Shown: piece after piece, positions 7,065 to 13,839 of the stretch | How positions within the stretch are numbered: the stretch's first letter is position 1 | Layout of the letters: each line of letters begins with the position of its first letter | Assembly: GCA_025966335.1 (NCBI GenBank) | Contig: JAICRS010000029.1 | Coordinates: 1-18,329, forward strand | DNA length: 18,329 nt | Reading direction: 5' to 3' | DNA from: Nocardioidaceae bacterium | Lineage (GTDB): Bacteria > Actinomycetota > Actinomycetes > Propionibacteriales > Nocardioidaceae | The notes under the pieces: model-generated | Databases searched by the model: none | Told to the model about the DNA's origin: nothing | What the model saw: the letters and a program-made list of their open reading frames with translations, nothing else | Position numbers and translations under genes: made by a program

Positions 7065-7777
7065 CGTGAACCGGCCAAGGATGTCCGGGTGCGACCGCGT
7101 CGGGCGCGGCGCGCGGTGGGGCGGCGGATCACCCATTCCGCGACAGCGGCGTTGATCACCCATCCCGAGCTGATGGACAGGCCGGTGCTCAGCTCGCTGG
7201 TCCCGAAGAGACCCTCTCCGATGCCCTGGGTGAACACCTGGGTGCCGGCGCCGACGGCGAGGGCGTAGGCGCGGACCATCCACGCCCGATGCGCGGCGAT
7301 GTCGCGACGCCGGATCGCGGTGAACCCCAGCACGATGCTGGTGACCATCGCGGAACAGACCACGAGCCGGACCGTCCACAGCAGCTCACCGCCCGGTGCT
7401 CCGGTGTAGAACAGCGTCATCCAGAGCCCGGAGAGGGCGACCAGCAGACCCGCCCCGACCAGCACGCGCCCGGACCTGCGGTGCCAGCTGGGTCGGCGCC
7501 GTCGCAGCCGAGCGGAGAACTGGAACGCGCCGAGGAAGGCGTAGAGGGCGGCGGCGACGACGTGCACGACCACCGGCGCTGGAGAGGTGTCGATCCGCGG
7601 GTTGTCCGGCAGCAGCTGCGGGCCACCGACGACCTCGAGCAGCCGGAGCGACCCGGCGACGACCGGCACGACGCTGAGGACCACCAAGGCGCCGGGTACG
7701 CGCCAGCTCGATCCGTCCCGACCGCCGGACCGGCGCGGCGGCGCCGGCCGGGGGACAGGGACGGTGCGCAGGGTCAT
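7061..7777 (-). CDS. DUF2306-like integral membrane protein
   Basis: 238-aa polytopic membrane protein with about six to seven hydrophobic segments after a basic, Pro-rich N-terminus (MTLRTVPVPRPAPPRRSGG). The conserved feature is the central/late stretch VLGFTAIRRRDIAAHRAWM, then VRAYALAVGAG. The 'rr-D-i-x-x-H-r-a-W-M-x-R' block is the hallmark of the DUF2306 family. The histidine in VVVHVVAAALYAFLGAFQF and those around HRRSGR could bind metal or haem, but this is unproven. Start ATG 7777 overlaps the stop of the DUF4386 gene (ATGA), and its own stop overlaps the next ATG in the same way. Three coupled genes imply a fixed stoichiometry or a membrane complex. Function unknown. Confidence 0.88.
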   Translation of the reverse strand: MTLRTVPVPRPAPPRRSGGRDGSSWRVPGALVVLSVVPVVAGSLRLLEVVGGPQLLPDNPRIDTSPAPVVVHVVAAALYAFLGAFQFSARLRRRRPSWHRRSGRVLVGAGLLVALSGLWMTLFYTGAPGGELLWTVRLVVCSAMVTSIVLGFTAIRRRDIAAHRAWMVRAYALAVGAGTQVFTQGIGEGLFGTSELSTGLSISSGWVINAAVAEWVIRRPTARRARRGRTRTSLAGSR

Positions 7778-8472
7778 TCGGCACCCGCTGTGGTCACACG
7801 CGGGCTGTTGACGGCGGTACGCAAGGGCCCGGTGTCGGTGTGTGCCGTCCGGGCCGTGCTCCACAGCGAGTACCCGAGGCCGATCATGGCGATGCCGTTC
7901 GGGTAGGCCAGGAACCGGTAGAAGGCGTCCGGCAGCATCGAGAGCGCGATGGTGACGACGCCACCGACCGCGAGCAGCGCGGCGGCCCAACGGGCGAGGA
8001 CGCGGGCCCGGTACAACGCGATGCCGAAGATGAGGCCACCGGCCAGGTAGGTCAGGTCCTGCACCTGGATGGCGGCCTGCAGGACGCCGATGTCGCCGGT
8101 GACAGTGCGGCCGGTGGTCGCGGCGACGACGTCATTGACGTAGGAGGGGTTCGCCGCGGCGATGGAGGGCAGGACGTAGGCGGCCATGAAGGTGGTGCAC
8201 ATGATAGTCAGGTAGCCGGTGCCGAGCACCAGGTAGCCGACGAGCCCGAGGAGGCCGTTCCGCCGGACCTGGCTGAGGTACATGCCGGTGATGCCGGCCA
8301 GGGCCAGCACTGCCATGAGTGCCTTGAGAGAGTTCCGGACAACCACCTCTGTCGTGGTGACGGAGTCGGCATCCAGGTGTGGGTGGTTGATCTGGACGCC
8401 GATGAAGATCAGTCCGGCGACGACGGCGGCGACCCCGGCGGCGCGGCCGAGGGTCGTGGGTGTGATGGTCAT
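7774..8472 (-). CDS. DUF4386-like integral membrane protein
   Basis: 232-aa membrane protein with about six TM helices (residues roughly 10-28, 47-67, 73-101, 137-155, 161-178, 186-205). The layout AGVAAVVAGLIFIGVQ at the N-terminus, a middle loop of about 30 residues, and late GLIFGIALYRARVLARWAA, then PDAFYRFLAYPNGIAMIGLG, matches DUF4386-type proteins of actinobacteria, which have no defined activity. ATG 8472 has a good ribosome site (GGAGAGGAC directly upstream). It is the first gene of a three-gene operon and lies downstream of a 135-bp promoter region with a clear inverted repeat. Family name is moderately sure; membrane nature is certain. Confidence 0.82.
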   Translation of the reverse strand: MTITPTTLGRAAGVAAVVAGLIFIGVQINHPHLDADSVTTTEVVVRNSLKALMAVLALAGITGMYLSQVRRNGLLGLVGYLVLGTGYLTIMCTTFMAAYVLPSIAAANPSYVNDVVAATTGRTVTGDIGVLQAAIQVQDLTYLAGGLIFGIALYRARVLARWAAALLAVGGVVTIALSMLPDAFYRFLAYPNGIAMIGLGYSLWSTARTAHTDTGPLRTAVNSPRVTTAGAE

Positions 8473-8522
8473 GTCCTCTCCCTGTGGAGTCGGTCCGTGG
8501 CGGGCGCCTCGGGGATGCCACG

Positions 8523-8549
8523 AACCTAGGAAGAGACGGGGTGAGTCGA
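8523..8549 (-). promoter_or_regulatory. Weak candidate promoter of the DUF4386/DUF2306 operon
   Basis: On the minus strand TCGACT (8549-8544) and TAGGTT (8528-8523) are spaced by 15 bp and resemble -35 and -10 boxes. They would start transcription near 8516, about 44 nt before ATG 8472. The inverted repeat at 8552-8579 would lie just upstream of the -35, the position of an activator site. The match is weak and the spacing short. Confidence 0.25.
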
Positions 8550-8551
8550 CA

Positions 8552-8579
8552 TCACCACATGATGTGAATGATGTGGTGA
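8552..8579. promoter_or_regulatory. Inverted repeat operator candidate (9-bp arms)
   Basis: TCACCACAT at 8552-8560 and its exact reverse complement ATGTGGTGA at 8571-8579 are separated by 10 bp. The spacer contains a further ATGTG, so CACATGATGTG (8556-8566) forms a nested dyad. The arms are AT-richer than their surroundings and have no T-tract, so a protein-binding site is likelier than a terminator for the LAL regulator ending at 8608. It lies about 80 bp upstream of the DUF4386 start. The LAL product next door is a possible, unproven binder. Confidence 0.45.
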
Positions 8580-8607
8580 GAGCGGATCGCCACCAGCTGT
8601 GGACGGA

Positions 8608-11397
8608 CTAGAGGAGACCGCGTTCGTGAGCGCGGCGCACGGCGGCCGCCCGCGTGTTCACGTCCAGCTTGGTGAAGATGCTCTTGGTGTGGGTGCGCAC
8701 CGTGTTGAGCGAGACATAGAGCTCGCGGGCGATCTGCGGCCCGGTGAGGTCGCTGTCGAGCAGCCGGAGCACCTGCAGCTCGCGCTGGCTCAACGGGTCG
8801 ACCAGGGACTGCTCAACGGCCGCCTCGACCGGTGGTCCCGCTCGCTCGAGGAGTCGCCGGGCCTGCCGCTGCACCCGTGCCGCGTCCTCATGTCGGGCGG
8901 CAGGGTCGTTGCCGGCGTCGGCGTTGATGGTGTGGTCAAGGAGATCCAGCATCGGAGCCCCCTCGTCCAGGTAGAGGCGGACGTAGCTGTCGGGCTCCGG
9001 CGTCTCGACGAGGGCCTGGCCCAGTGCTGCTAGCGCCCGCGGCACGTCGCCGTGGGCATGATGGGCGAGGGCCTGCAGCATGCGGATCTCCAGCACGCTG
9101 CCGTCCCGTCCGGCGTCGGCTGCCGCGGCGTGCAGCCGGTCCAGAAGAGCCAGCGCCGCGGCGACCGGGTAATCAGTGCCGGAGAGGTCGATCGGGCGTG
9201 CGGCGCGGTGCGCTGCGAGGAGAAGGCGCACCAGGGTCAGGTGCTCGTACTCGCGCAGGTACGCCGGCTCCTCATCGACGTCCACGCCCCGGACGCGGGC
9301 CCATCCGGCGGCCGACGACAGGTCCCCGCTCGCGATCTGGAGGCGTGCTCTGATCGCTGCGACAGGTCGGACGTCGGGGTAGAAACCAGGTCGATACAAC
9401 GCCGCGGCCTGGTCGAGCAGGTCCGCCGCGGTGTCGGAGTCACCTGTGGTGGCGCGCACGTGAGCCATGGCGACGTACCACCGGTGCCGGTTCTCCGTGA
9501 TCGAGGCTCGCTTTGCGAGCACGCGCGCCGCTTCAAGGTGTGCCTCGGCGCTCGTGAGGTCGTCGAGCTCACGGTCGAGCTCGGCCAGCCCTACCCGCAG
9601 GTCTGCGGTGGCTCGCGGGTAGGGCTCACCTCGCTCGGTGGCCGTTCTCAACGCCTGCTCGTACAGCCGGCGGGCACGGCTGGGCATGCCCGCGGCGATC
9701 CACATGTCCGCGAGGACCACCGTGCTGTCGAGCTCGTCGACCAGATTGCCCGCGGCGTGCAGACTGCGGACCGCCTCGGAGAACGTCGACAGTGCCTCCT
9801 GGACGTTCCCGGCCGCCCACGCTGCGAGACCGAGGAACCCGGCTGCGGCGCCGCGCACGAAATGGTCCTCGTGTCCGGCTAGGTCCAGCGCCCGCCGGGC
9901 GTGGCGCACGGTTCCGGTGACGTCGCCGCGGGCTTGGGCCAGCGATGCACGGTAGACCGGGATCGTCGCCGGCGCGCTGCGCAGATCCTCCGTGTCTGCC
10001 CAGGCTGCCGCGAGGCTCGCGTCCTGGGCTGCGGCGGCCAGCGCCGCTTCGGCGTCGTCAAGCCGGCGCTCCATCCCGTCCAGGTCACCGGACATCAGCA
10101 GCGACCAGCCCGAAACGATGCTGAGGACGGGGCTCTTGTGCACCACGGATTCCGGCAGCGACCGGATCCAGGCCAGTAGCACGCTGTCCCGCCGGGCGCG
10201 GCGCAGCTCCGGCAGCGCTCTTTCCACCAGGCACGCGGCACGGTCGAAGTCCTCGGCGGCGATCGCGTGCCGGACTGCGTCGTCGACGAGGTCGTGTGAG
10301 GAGTACCAGGTGCTGGCTCGCTGGTGCAGGGCCGTCACCTGCTCGGGGTGCTCGGCAAGGAGGCGTGCGCGGAGAACGTCGGCGAACAGGTGGTGGTAGC
10401 GGTACCAGGAGCGGTGCGTGTCGAGCGGGACGAGGAACAGGTTGCCGCGCTCGAGGTCCTCGAGCATGCGGGTGCCGTCGGAGCCGCCGGTGACGGTGTC
10501 GCAGAGGGATCCGGTGAGCCGGTCGAGAACGGCGGTGCGGAGCAGGAAGTCGCGGACCTGGCTCGGTTGCCGGGCAAGCACCTCGTCGGCCAGGTAGTCG
10601 ATGACGAATCGGTTGCTACCGGTGAATGCCTCGATGAAGCCGTCCATCTCCCCCCGTTCCGGGATCTCGCGGAGGGAGAGGGCGGCAAGCTGGAGGCCGG
10701 CGACCCAGCCTTCAGTCCGCTCGCCGAGTGCGGCCATGTCCGCGTCGGTGAGGTCCAGCCCCATCACCTGGGTGAGGAACTCCTGTGCCTCGGCCGGAGT
10801 GAAGCGAAGGTCGGCCGCGCGTACCTCGATGAGCTGCCCGCGACTGCGGAGCCGGGCCAGGGGCAGCGGCGGATCCGAACGGGTTGCGATCACCAGGTGC
10901 AGCTGGTCGGGAAGGTGGTCGAGGAGGAAGGTCACCGCCTCATGCACCTCGGACGCTCCGATGACGTGGTAGTCGTCGAGCACCAGGATCCACTGCCCGC
11001 CGGGCACGCACTCGCTGGCGCGAGTGACATCGTTCACGAGCGCGGTCAGGGCTGCGAGGGTCGAGGCCTTGTGCAAGGACTCGGCGACAGCCGGGTCGAC
11101 ATCGAGGCCGATGCTTCGCAGAGCAGCGACCAGGTGGGTCAAGACGCGGGTCAGGTCGTTGTCACCATCGTCGAGGGACAGCCACCCGACTCGAGTGCGA
11201 GTCTCTCCTCGATCGAGGTGAGCGCGCCAGTCGCTGAGCAGGGTGGTCTTCCCGAATCCCGCCGGTGCGGAGACGAGGGTGAGCCGGTGGCTCGCATCGA
11301 GGGTGGCGTCAAGGTGTTCCGCGAGCCTGGGACGCGCGACGAGCTGCGGGCGGAGGGACGGCGCGAACAGCTTGGTAGCCAGCACCGGGATCGACAC
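8608..11397 (-). CDS. MalT-like LAL family transcriptional regulator (large ATP-binding LuxR)
   Basis: 929-aa regulator of the MalT/LAL (STAND) type: ligand binding and ATP switch the protein to an oligomer that activates transcription. The N-terminus reads IPVLATKLFAPSLRPQLVAR, the usual MalT-like entry. Walker A is APAGFGKTT (44-52), Walker B is ILVLDDYH (137-144), and an R-rich sensor-like strand VIATRSDPPLPLARLRSRGQ follows. The middle is a long helical/TPR-like ligand region (about 340-850). The last ~63 residues are a LuxR HTH with DPLSQRELQVLRLLDSD and VSLNTVRTHTKSIFTKLDVN. The start is GTG 11397 (the protein begins at the family-typical point); GGGA lies about 14 nt upstream, so the ribosome site is poor. 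It follows the DHA2 exporter by 39 nt and is probably the sensor for that operon. Confidence 0.94.
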   Translation of the reverse strand: MSIPVLATKLFAPSLRPQLVARPRLAEHLDATLDASHRLTLVSAPAGFGKTTLLSDWRAHLDRGETRTRVGWLSLDDGDNDLTRVLTHLVAALRSIGLDVDPAVAESLHKASTLAALTALVNDVTRASECVPGGQWILVLDDYHVIGASEVHEAVTFLLDHLPDQLHLVIATRSDPPLPLARLRSRGQLIEVRAADLRFTPAEAQEFLTQVMGLDLTDADMAALGERTEGWVAGLQLAALSLREIPERGEMDGFIEAFTGSNRFVIDYLADEVLARQPSQVRDFLLRTAVLDRLTGSLCDTVTGGSDGTRMLEDLERGNLFLVPLDTHRSWYRYHHLFADVLRARLLAEHPEQVTALHQRASTWYSSHDLVDDAVRHAIAAEDFDRAACLVERALPELRRARRDSVLLAWIRSLPESVVHKSPVLSIVSGWSLLMSGDLDGMERRLDDAEAALAAAAQDASLAAAWADTEDLRSAPATIPVYRASLAQARGDVTGTVRHARRALDLAGHEDHFVRGAAAGFLGLAAWAAGNVQEALSTFSEAVRSLHAAGNLVDELDSTVVLADMWIAAGMPSRARRLYEQALRTATERGEPYPRATADLRVGLAELDRELDDLTSAEAHLEAARVLAKRASITENRHRWYVAMAHVRATTGDSDTAADLLDQAAALYRPGFYPDVRPVAAIRARLQIASGDLSSAAGWARVRGVDVDEEPAYLREYEHLTLVRLLLAAHRAARPIDLSGTDYPVAAALALLDRLHAAAADAGRDGSVLEIRMLQALAHHAHGDVPRALAALGQALVETPEPDSYVRLYLDEGAPMLDLLDHTINADAGNDPAARHEDAARVQRQARRLLERAGPPVEAAVEQSLVDPLSQRELQVLRLLDSDLTGPQIARELYVSLNTVRTHTKSIFTKLDVNTRAAAVRRAHERGLL

Positions 11398-11436
11398 CCA
11401 CAGATCGTCCCATGAAGCCCTCGACGAGATCCGCGG

Positions 11437-12885
11437 TCAGTGCAGATGCATGCGGGCGCCGGTGCTGCGGGTGGCGGGCATCCGGAGCACAGCGAGGGAG
11501 GCGAACGCGACAGCGATCACGGCAGCGGTGACGAAGCCGCGTTCGAAGGCAGCCGCAGCCCCGTCCGGCGTGCTGAGCGCTCCGGCGGCTGAGGCGGCGG
11601 CCGAGAGCACGGCGACACCCAGGGCGGCGCCGATCTCGTGGCCGGTCATCAGGAAACCGGACGCCATCCCCGCGTGCTGGTCGGGGATGTCGGCCATCGC
11701 GGTCGCCGACACCGCGACGAACACCAGGCCCGCACCGAGACCGATGACGAGCAGGCCGGGCAGCACGTCGGTCGCGTACGTCGCAGTCGCGGTGGCCCGC
11801 GACAGCAGCGCGGCGCCGCCGGCGAGCACGACCAGGCCCGTGGTCGCGATCCCGCGACCGGACAGGTGACCGCTGAGGTGTCCGGCGAGGTGAGTTCCGG
11901 CGACGAGGGTCAGGGCCAGGGGCAGGAACGCCAGCCCTGAGCCCAACGCGGAGTACCCCAAGGTGGTCTGCAGGAAGATCGAGGTCAGGAAGACGGTGCC
12001 CATCAGCAGCCCCGTGACGCCGAGCATGACGCCGGTGCTGGACACGAGGGACCTGATCGACCAGGTGTGCGGGTGCAGCAGTGGATGCGCGGCTCGGCGC
12101 TCGAGCCGGATGAAGCCCGCGAGCACCGTGGCGGCGAGGCCGAGCCCGACGAGGGTCCGCGGCGATGCCCAGCCGTGCGCCTCGGTGCCGGCGAGGGTGT
12201 ACATCAGCGTCGCGAGGCCGGTCACGGCGGTGGCGGCACCGACGACGTCGAGGCGGGCGAGACGGACACGTTCGGTGGTTCCCCGGGGCAGGACCCGCCC
12301 AGCGGAGACGAGAGCGATCACTCCGATGGGGACGTTGACCCAGAAGATGGCCTGCCATCCGGCCCAGGTGGTCAGCGCTCCTCCGAGCGCGACTCCTGCA
12401 GCGATCCCGAGGCCACCGATGGCGCCCCAGAGCGCCAGTCCGCGGGCGCGTTGGGCGCCGCTGTAGGTGGTCATGATGGTCGCCAGCGCGGCCGGCGTCA
12501 TGAGGGCGGCGCCTGCGCCCTGCATCGCCCGGCCGGCGATCAGCTCGGCGCCGGTGGATGCGAAGCCGCTCAGGAGCGATGCGGCGGTGAACAGGACCAT
12601 GCCGGTCATGAAGACGCGGCGCCGTGGCATCAGGTCGGCGATGCGGCCGCCGAGGAGCAGCCCGCCCCCGGAGAGCAGCAGGTAGGCGGTCACCATCCAC
12701 TGCAGGTCGCTGCTGCCCAGGCGCAGGTCATGGCCGATGGTCGGCATCGCGGTGTTCACCACGGAGATGTCGAGGACCACCAGGACCTGTGCGGTCAGGG
12801 CCAGGATCATCGCCGCCCACGAGCGGCGAGGGTGCGGGCCGGTGGGTGGTTGCGTGGTGGTCGTGTTGTGCGGGGCGTGAGACAT
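11437..12885 (-). CDS. DHA2-family MFS drug/proton antiporter (14 TM)
   Basis: 482-aa exporter of the EmrB/QacA (DHA2) type, expelling hydrophobic drugs or natural products in exchange for protons. Hallmarks are motif D1 in TM1, LDISVVNTAMP (38-48, with the membrane aspartate Asp39), motif A GGRIADLMPRRRVF (79-92), RAMQGAGAALMTPAALA (119-135), antiporter motif C GAIGGLGIAAGVALGG (154-169) and VNVPIG (183-188). The length fits 14 helices. ATG 12885 has GGAG 5 nt upstream. It sits 57 nt after the HD hydrolase gene and 39 nt before the LAL regulator, so it probably exports a compound connected to that hydrolase or sensed by that regulator. Substrate unknown. Confidence 0.95.
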   Translation of the reverse strand: MSHAPHNTTTTQPPTGPHPRRSWAAMILALTAQVLVVLDISVVNTAMPTIGHDLRLGSSDLQWMVTAYLLLSGGGLLLGGRIADLMPRRRVFMTGMVLFTAASLLSGFASTGAELIAGRAMQGAGAALMTPAALATIMTTYSGAQRARGLALWGAIGGLGIAAGVALGGALTTWAGWQAIFWVNVPIGVIALVSAGRVLPRGTTERVRLARLDVVGAATAVTGLATLMYTLAGTEAHGWASPRTLVGLGLAATVLAGFIRLERRAAHPLLHPHTWSIRSLVSSTGVMLGVTGLLMGTVFLTSIFLQTTLGYSALGSGLAFLPLALTLVAGTHLAGHLSGHLSGRGIATTGLVVLAGGAALLSRATATATYATDVLPGLLVIGLGAGLVFVAVSATAMADIPDQHAGMASGFLMTGHEIGAALGVAVLSAAASAAGALSTPDGAAAAFERGFVTAAVIAVAFASLAVLRMPATRSTGARMHLH

Positions 12886-12922
12886 GAGCGCTCCAAGGGT
12901 GGGAGAGGGTGGGGTGTGCGGG

Positions 12923-12941
12923 ACGGCGTCGGCCGCGCCGT
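12923..12941 (-). terminator. Short GC hairpin after the HD gene (possible attenuator)
   Basis: ACGGCG (12923-12928) and CGCCGT (12936-12941) can pair around a 7-nt loop directly after the HD stop codon. There is no T-tract. At most this weakens read-through into the exporter or stabilises the mRNA end. Confidence 0.2.
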
Positions 12942-12942
12942 G

Positions 12943-13716
12943 CTACTCGTCGAACGGCGCGAACCGGATGGCGGCGCCGAACGCGCCGTAGCGGTAGAGG
13001 ACGTTGGCGCGACCGCGAGGCACGCGGGCTGCCTCCTGGCGGAATGCGGCGTCGAAGACCCTCTTGAACTCCGCGCGTGGGTGGGCGGTGACCGCGCCGG
13101 TCAGCGTGTCACCGGGCAGCTCCCAGGAGCGCAGACCGACCACGTCGACGGCAGCGCCGGCCGACAACAGGTAGGGCACCGGGCCGGCGGACCGGTCCAC
13201 GCCGGGACTGTGGTGCATCGTGATGGCGGTCTGCATCACCTCGGTCGCGGTCGTGGAAAGACCCACACTCTCGGCGACGTCACGGGCGAGCCGTGAGGAG
13301 GCGAGGGTGAAGTCAGCCGAACCGGTACTCGTCACCAGACCGGTGTCGTGCAGCAGAGACGCGGCGAAGAGCAGCTCGCAGTCGACGTCCAGTCCTTCGA
13401 GCTCGCCGAGTGCACGACCGAAGTGGTAGGTGCGGTAGCTGTGGTTGAGGACGGCGTCGGGCAGGAGGCGGCGGGCGGTGTCCTCCGCCGCGCGGGTCAG
13501 GGCGGTGTCCGGTGGCACGAGGCGGACAGGCGCGACGTAGGCGTGCCGACCGGGATGGAGGCGGACCGCCAGGCTGAGTCGTCCGACCGCGTTGCGGAGG
13601 TGGGTACGGGCCAGAGGTCGCAGCATCGAACGTCGTTCGGCCGGGGTGAGCCAGCCGGCGGTCTGCTGGACCCAGGCCGCGGTCCCCGGGACGGTGGTGT
13701 GGTCGTCGTTGTTCAT
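12943..13716 (-). CDS. HD-domain hydrolase, cyanamide hydratase-like
   Basis: 257-aa soluble metal-dependent HD-superfamily protein of the Ddi2/cyanamide-hydratase type; known members hydrate cyanamide to urea or act on related small nitriles, but most bacterial ones are untested. Metal-binding signature residues are NHSYRTYHFGRAL (91-103, His92), LLHDTG (121-126, the HD pair His123/Asp124) and TMHHSPG (166-172, His168/His169). The C-terminal AHPRAEFKRVFDAAF is also typical. It is the promoter-proximal gene of an HD / MFS exporter / LAL regulator operon and lies 46 bp from a strong palindrome. The nearest purine-rich ribosome site (GGGAG) is about 13-15 nt from ATG 13716, longer than ideal; no better start is obvious. 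Exact substrate unknown. Confidence 0.88.
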   Translation of the reverse strand: MNNDDHTTVPGTAAWVQQTAGWLTPAERRSMLRPLARTHLRNAVGRLSLAVRLHPGRHAYVAPVRLVPPDTALTRAAEDTARRLLPDAVLNHSYRTYHFGRALGELEGLDVDCELLFAASLLHDTGLVTSTGSADFTLASSRLARDVAESVGLSTTATEVMQTAITMHHSPGVDRSAGPVPYLLSAGAAVDVVGLRSWELPGDTLTGAVTAHPRAEFKRVFDAAFRQEAARVPRGRANVLYRYGAFGAAIRFAPFDE

Positions 13717-13761
13717 GAGCGGGTTCTGCTCCCAGGTGGCCGTCTGCGGGGCGGTGTCCGT

Positions 13762-13778
13762 TCGGTACGTCGTACCGA
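13762..13778. promoter_or_regulatory. 17-bp perfect palindrome, TetR-type operator candidate
   Basis: TCGGTACGTCGTACCGA has exact 8-bp arms around a single central base, centred 54 bp before the HD-gene ATG. On the minus strand TTGCCG about 18-19 bp away could serve as -35, with the -10 inside the palindrome (GTACGA or TACGAC), so a bound protein would block transcription. Size and symmetry suit a TetR-family dimer, yet no TetR gene is in the window. Confidence 0.5.
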
Positions 13779-13786
13779 CACCTGTG

Positions 13787-13802
13787 ACTTTGGCGGCAAA
13801 GT
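13787..13802. promoter_or_regulatory. Second, smaller inverted repeat upstream of HD operon
   Basis: ACTTTGGCGGCAAAGT has 6-bp arms and a 4-bp centre and lies 8 bp beyond the 17-bp palindrome, over the presumed -35. It could be the site of the operon's own LAL activator or of another dimer. Weak by itself. Confidence 0.3.
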
Positions 13803-13814
13803 GGCGAGGTCGCC

Positions 13815-13839
13815 CCGGTCAAACGGCCGGGATGACCGG
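13815..13839 (-). terminator. Hairpin directly after the second LAL gene, possible terminator
   Basis: CCGGTCA (13815-13821) pairs with TGACCGG (13833-13839) around an 11-nt loop, beginning at the base after the LAL stop codon on the minus strand. It is GC-rich but has no T-run, so it is a weak candidate for intrinsic termination. Its place between two units, before the palindromes of the next promoter, is the main support. Confidence 0.3.

Noticed and set aside
7065..7379. Longer form of the 85-aa protein starting at 7379
   Set aside because: The extension is a shadow of the DUF2306 gene. The protein character changes exactly at the ATG at 7064, which overlaps the upstream stop.
10324..11415. 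Plus-strand open frame opposite the MalT-like regulator
   Set aside because: Antisense shadow: no domain, no ribosome site, and the opposite strand carries intact Walker A and B motifs over the same bases.
11309..12700. Minus-strand open frame (463 codons) overlapping the DHA2 exporter in another frame
   Set aside because: The exporter frame has all MFS motifs. This frame is Arg/Pro-rich and crosses from the exporter into the regulator start.
12923..12941. Hairpin after the HD gene as a true operon terminator
   Set aside because: Only 6 bp of stem and no T-tract, and the spacing and order of HD, exporter and regulator favour one operon. Kept only as a low-confidence attenuator.
12067..13296. 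Plus-strand open frame (409 codons) opposite MFS and HD genes
   Set aside because: It spans two real genes and their spacer, and has repetitive Gly/Asp/His/Arg composition without a domain.
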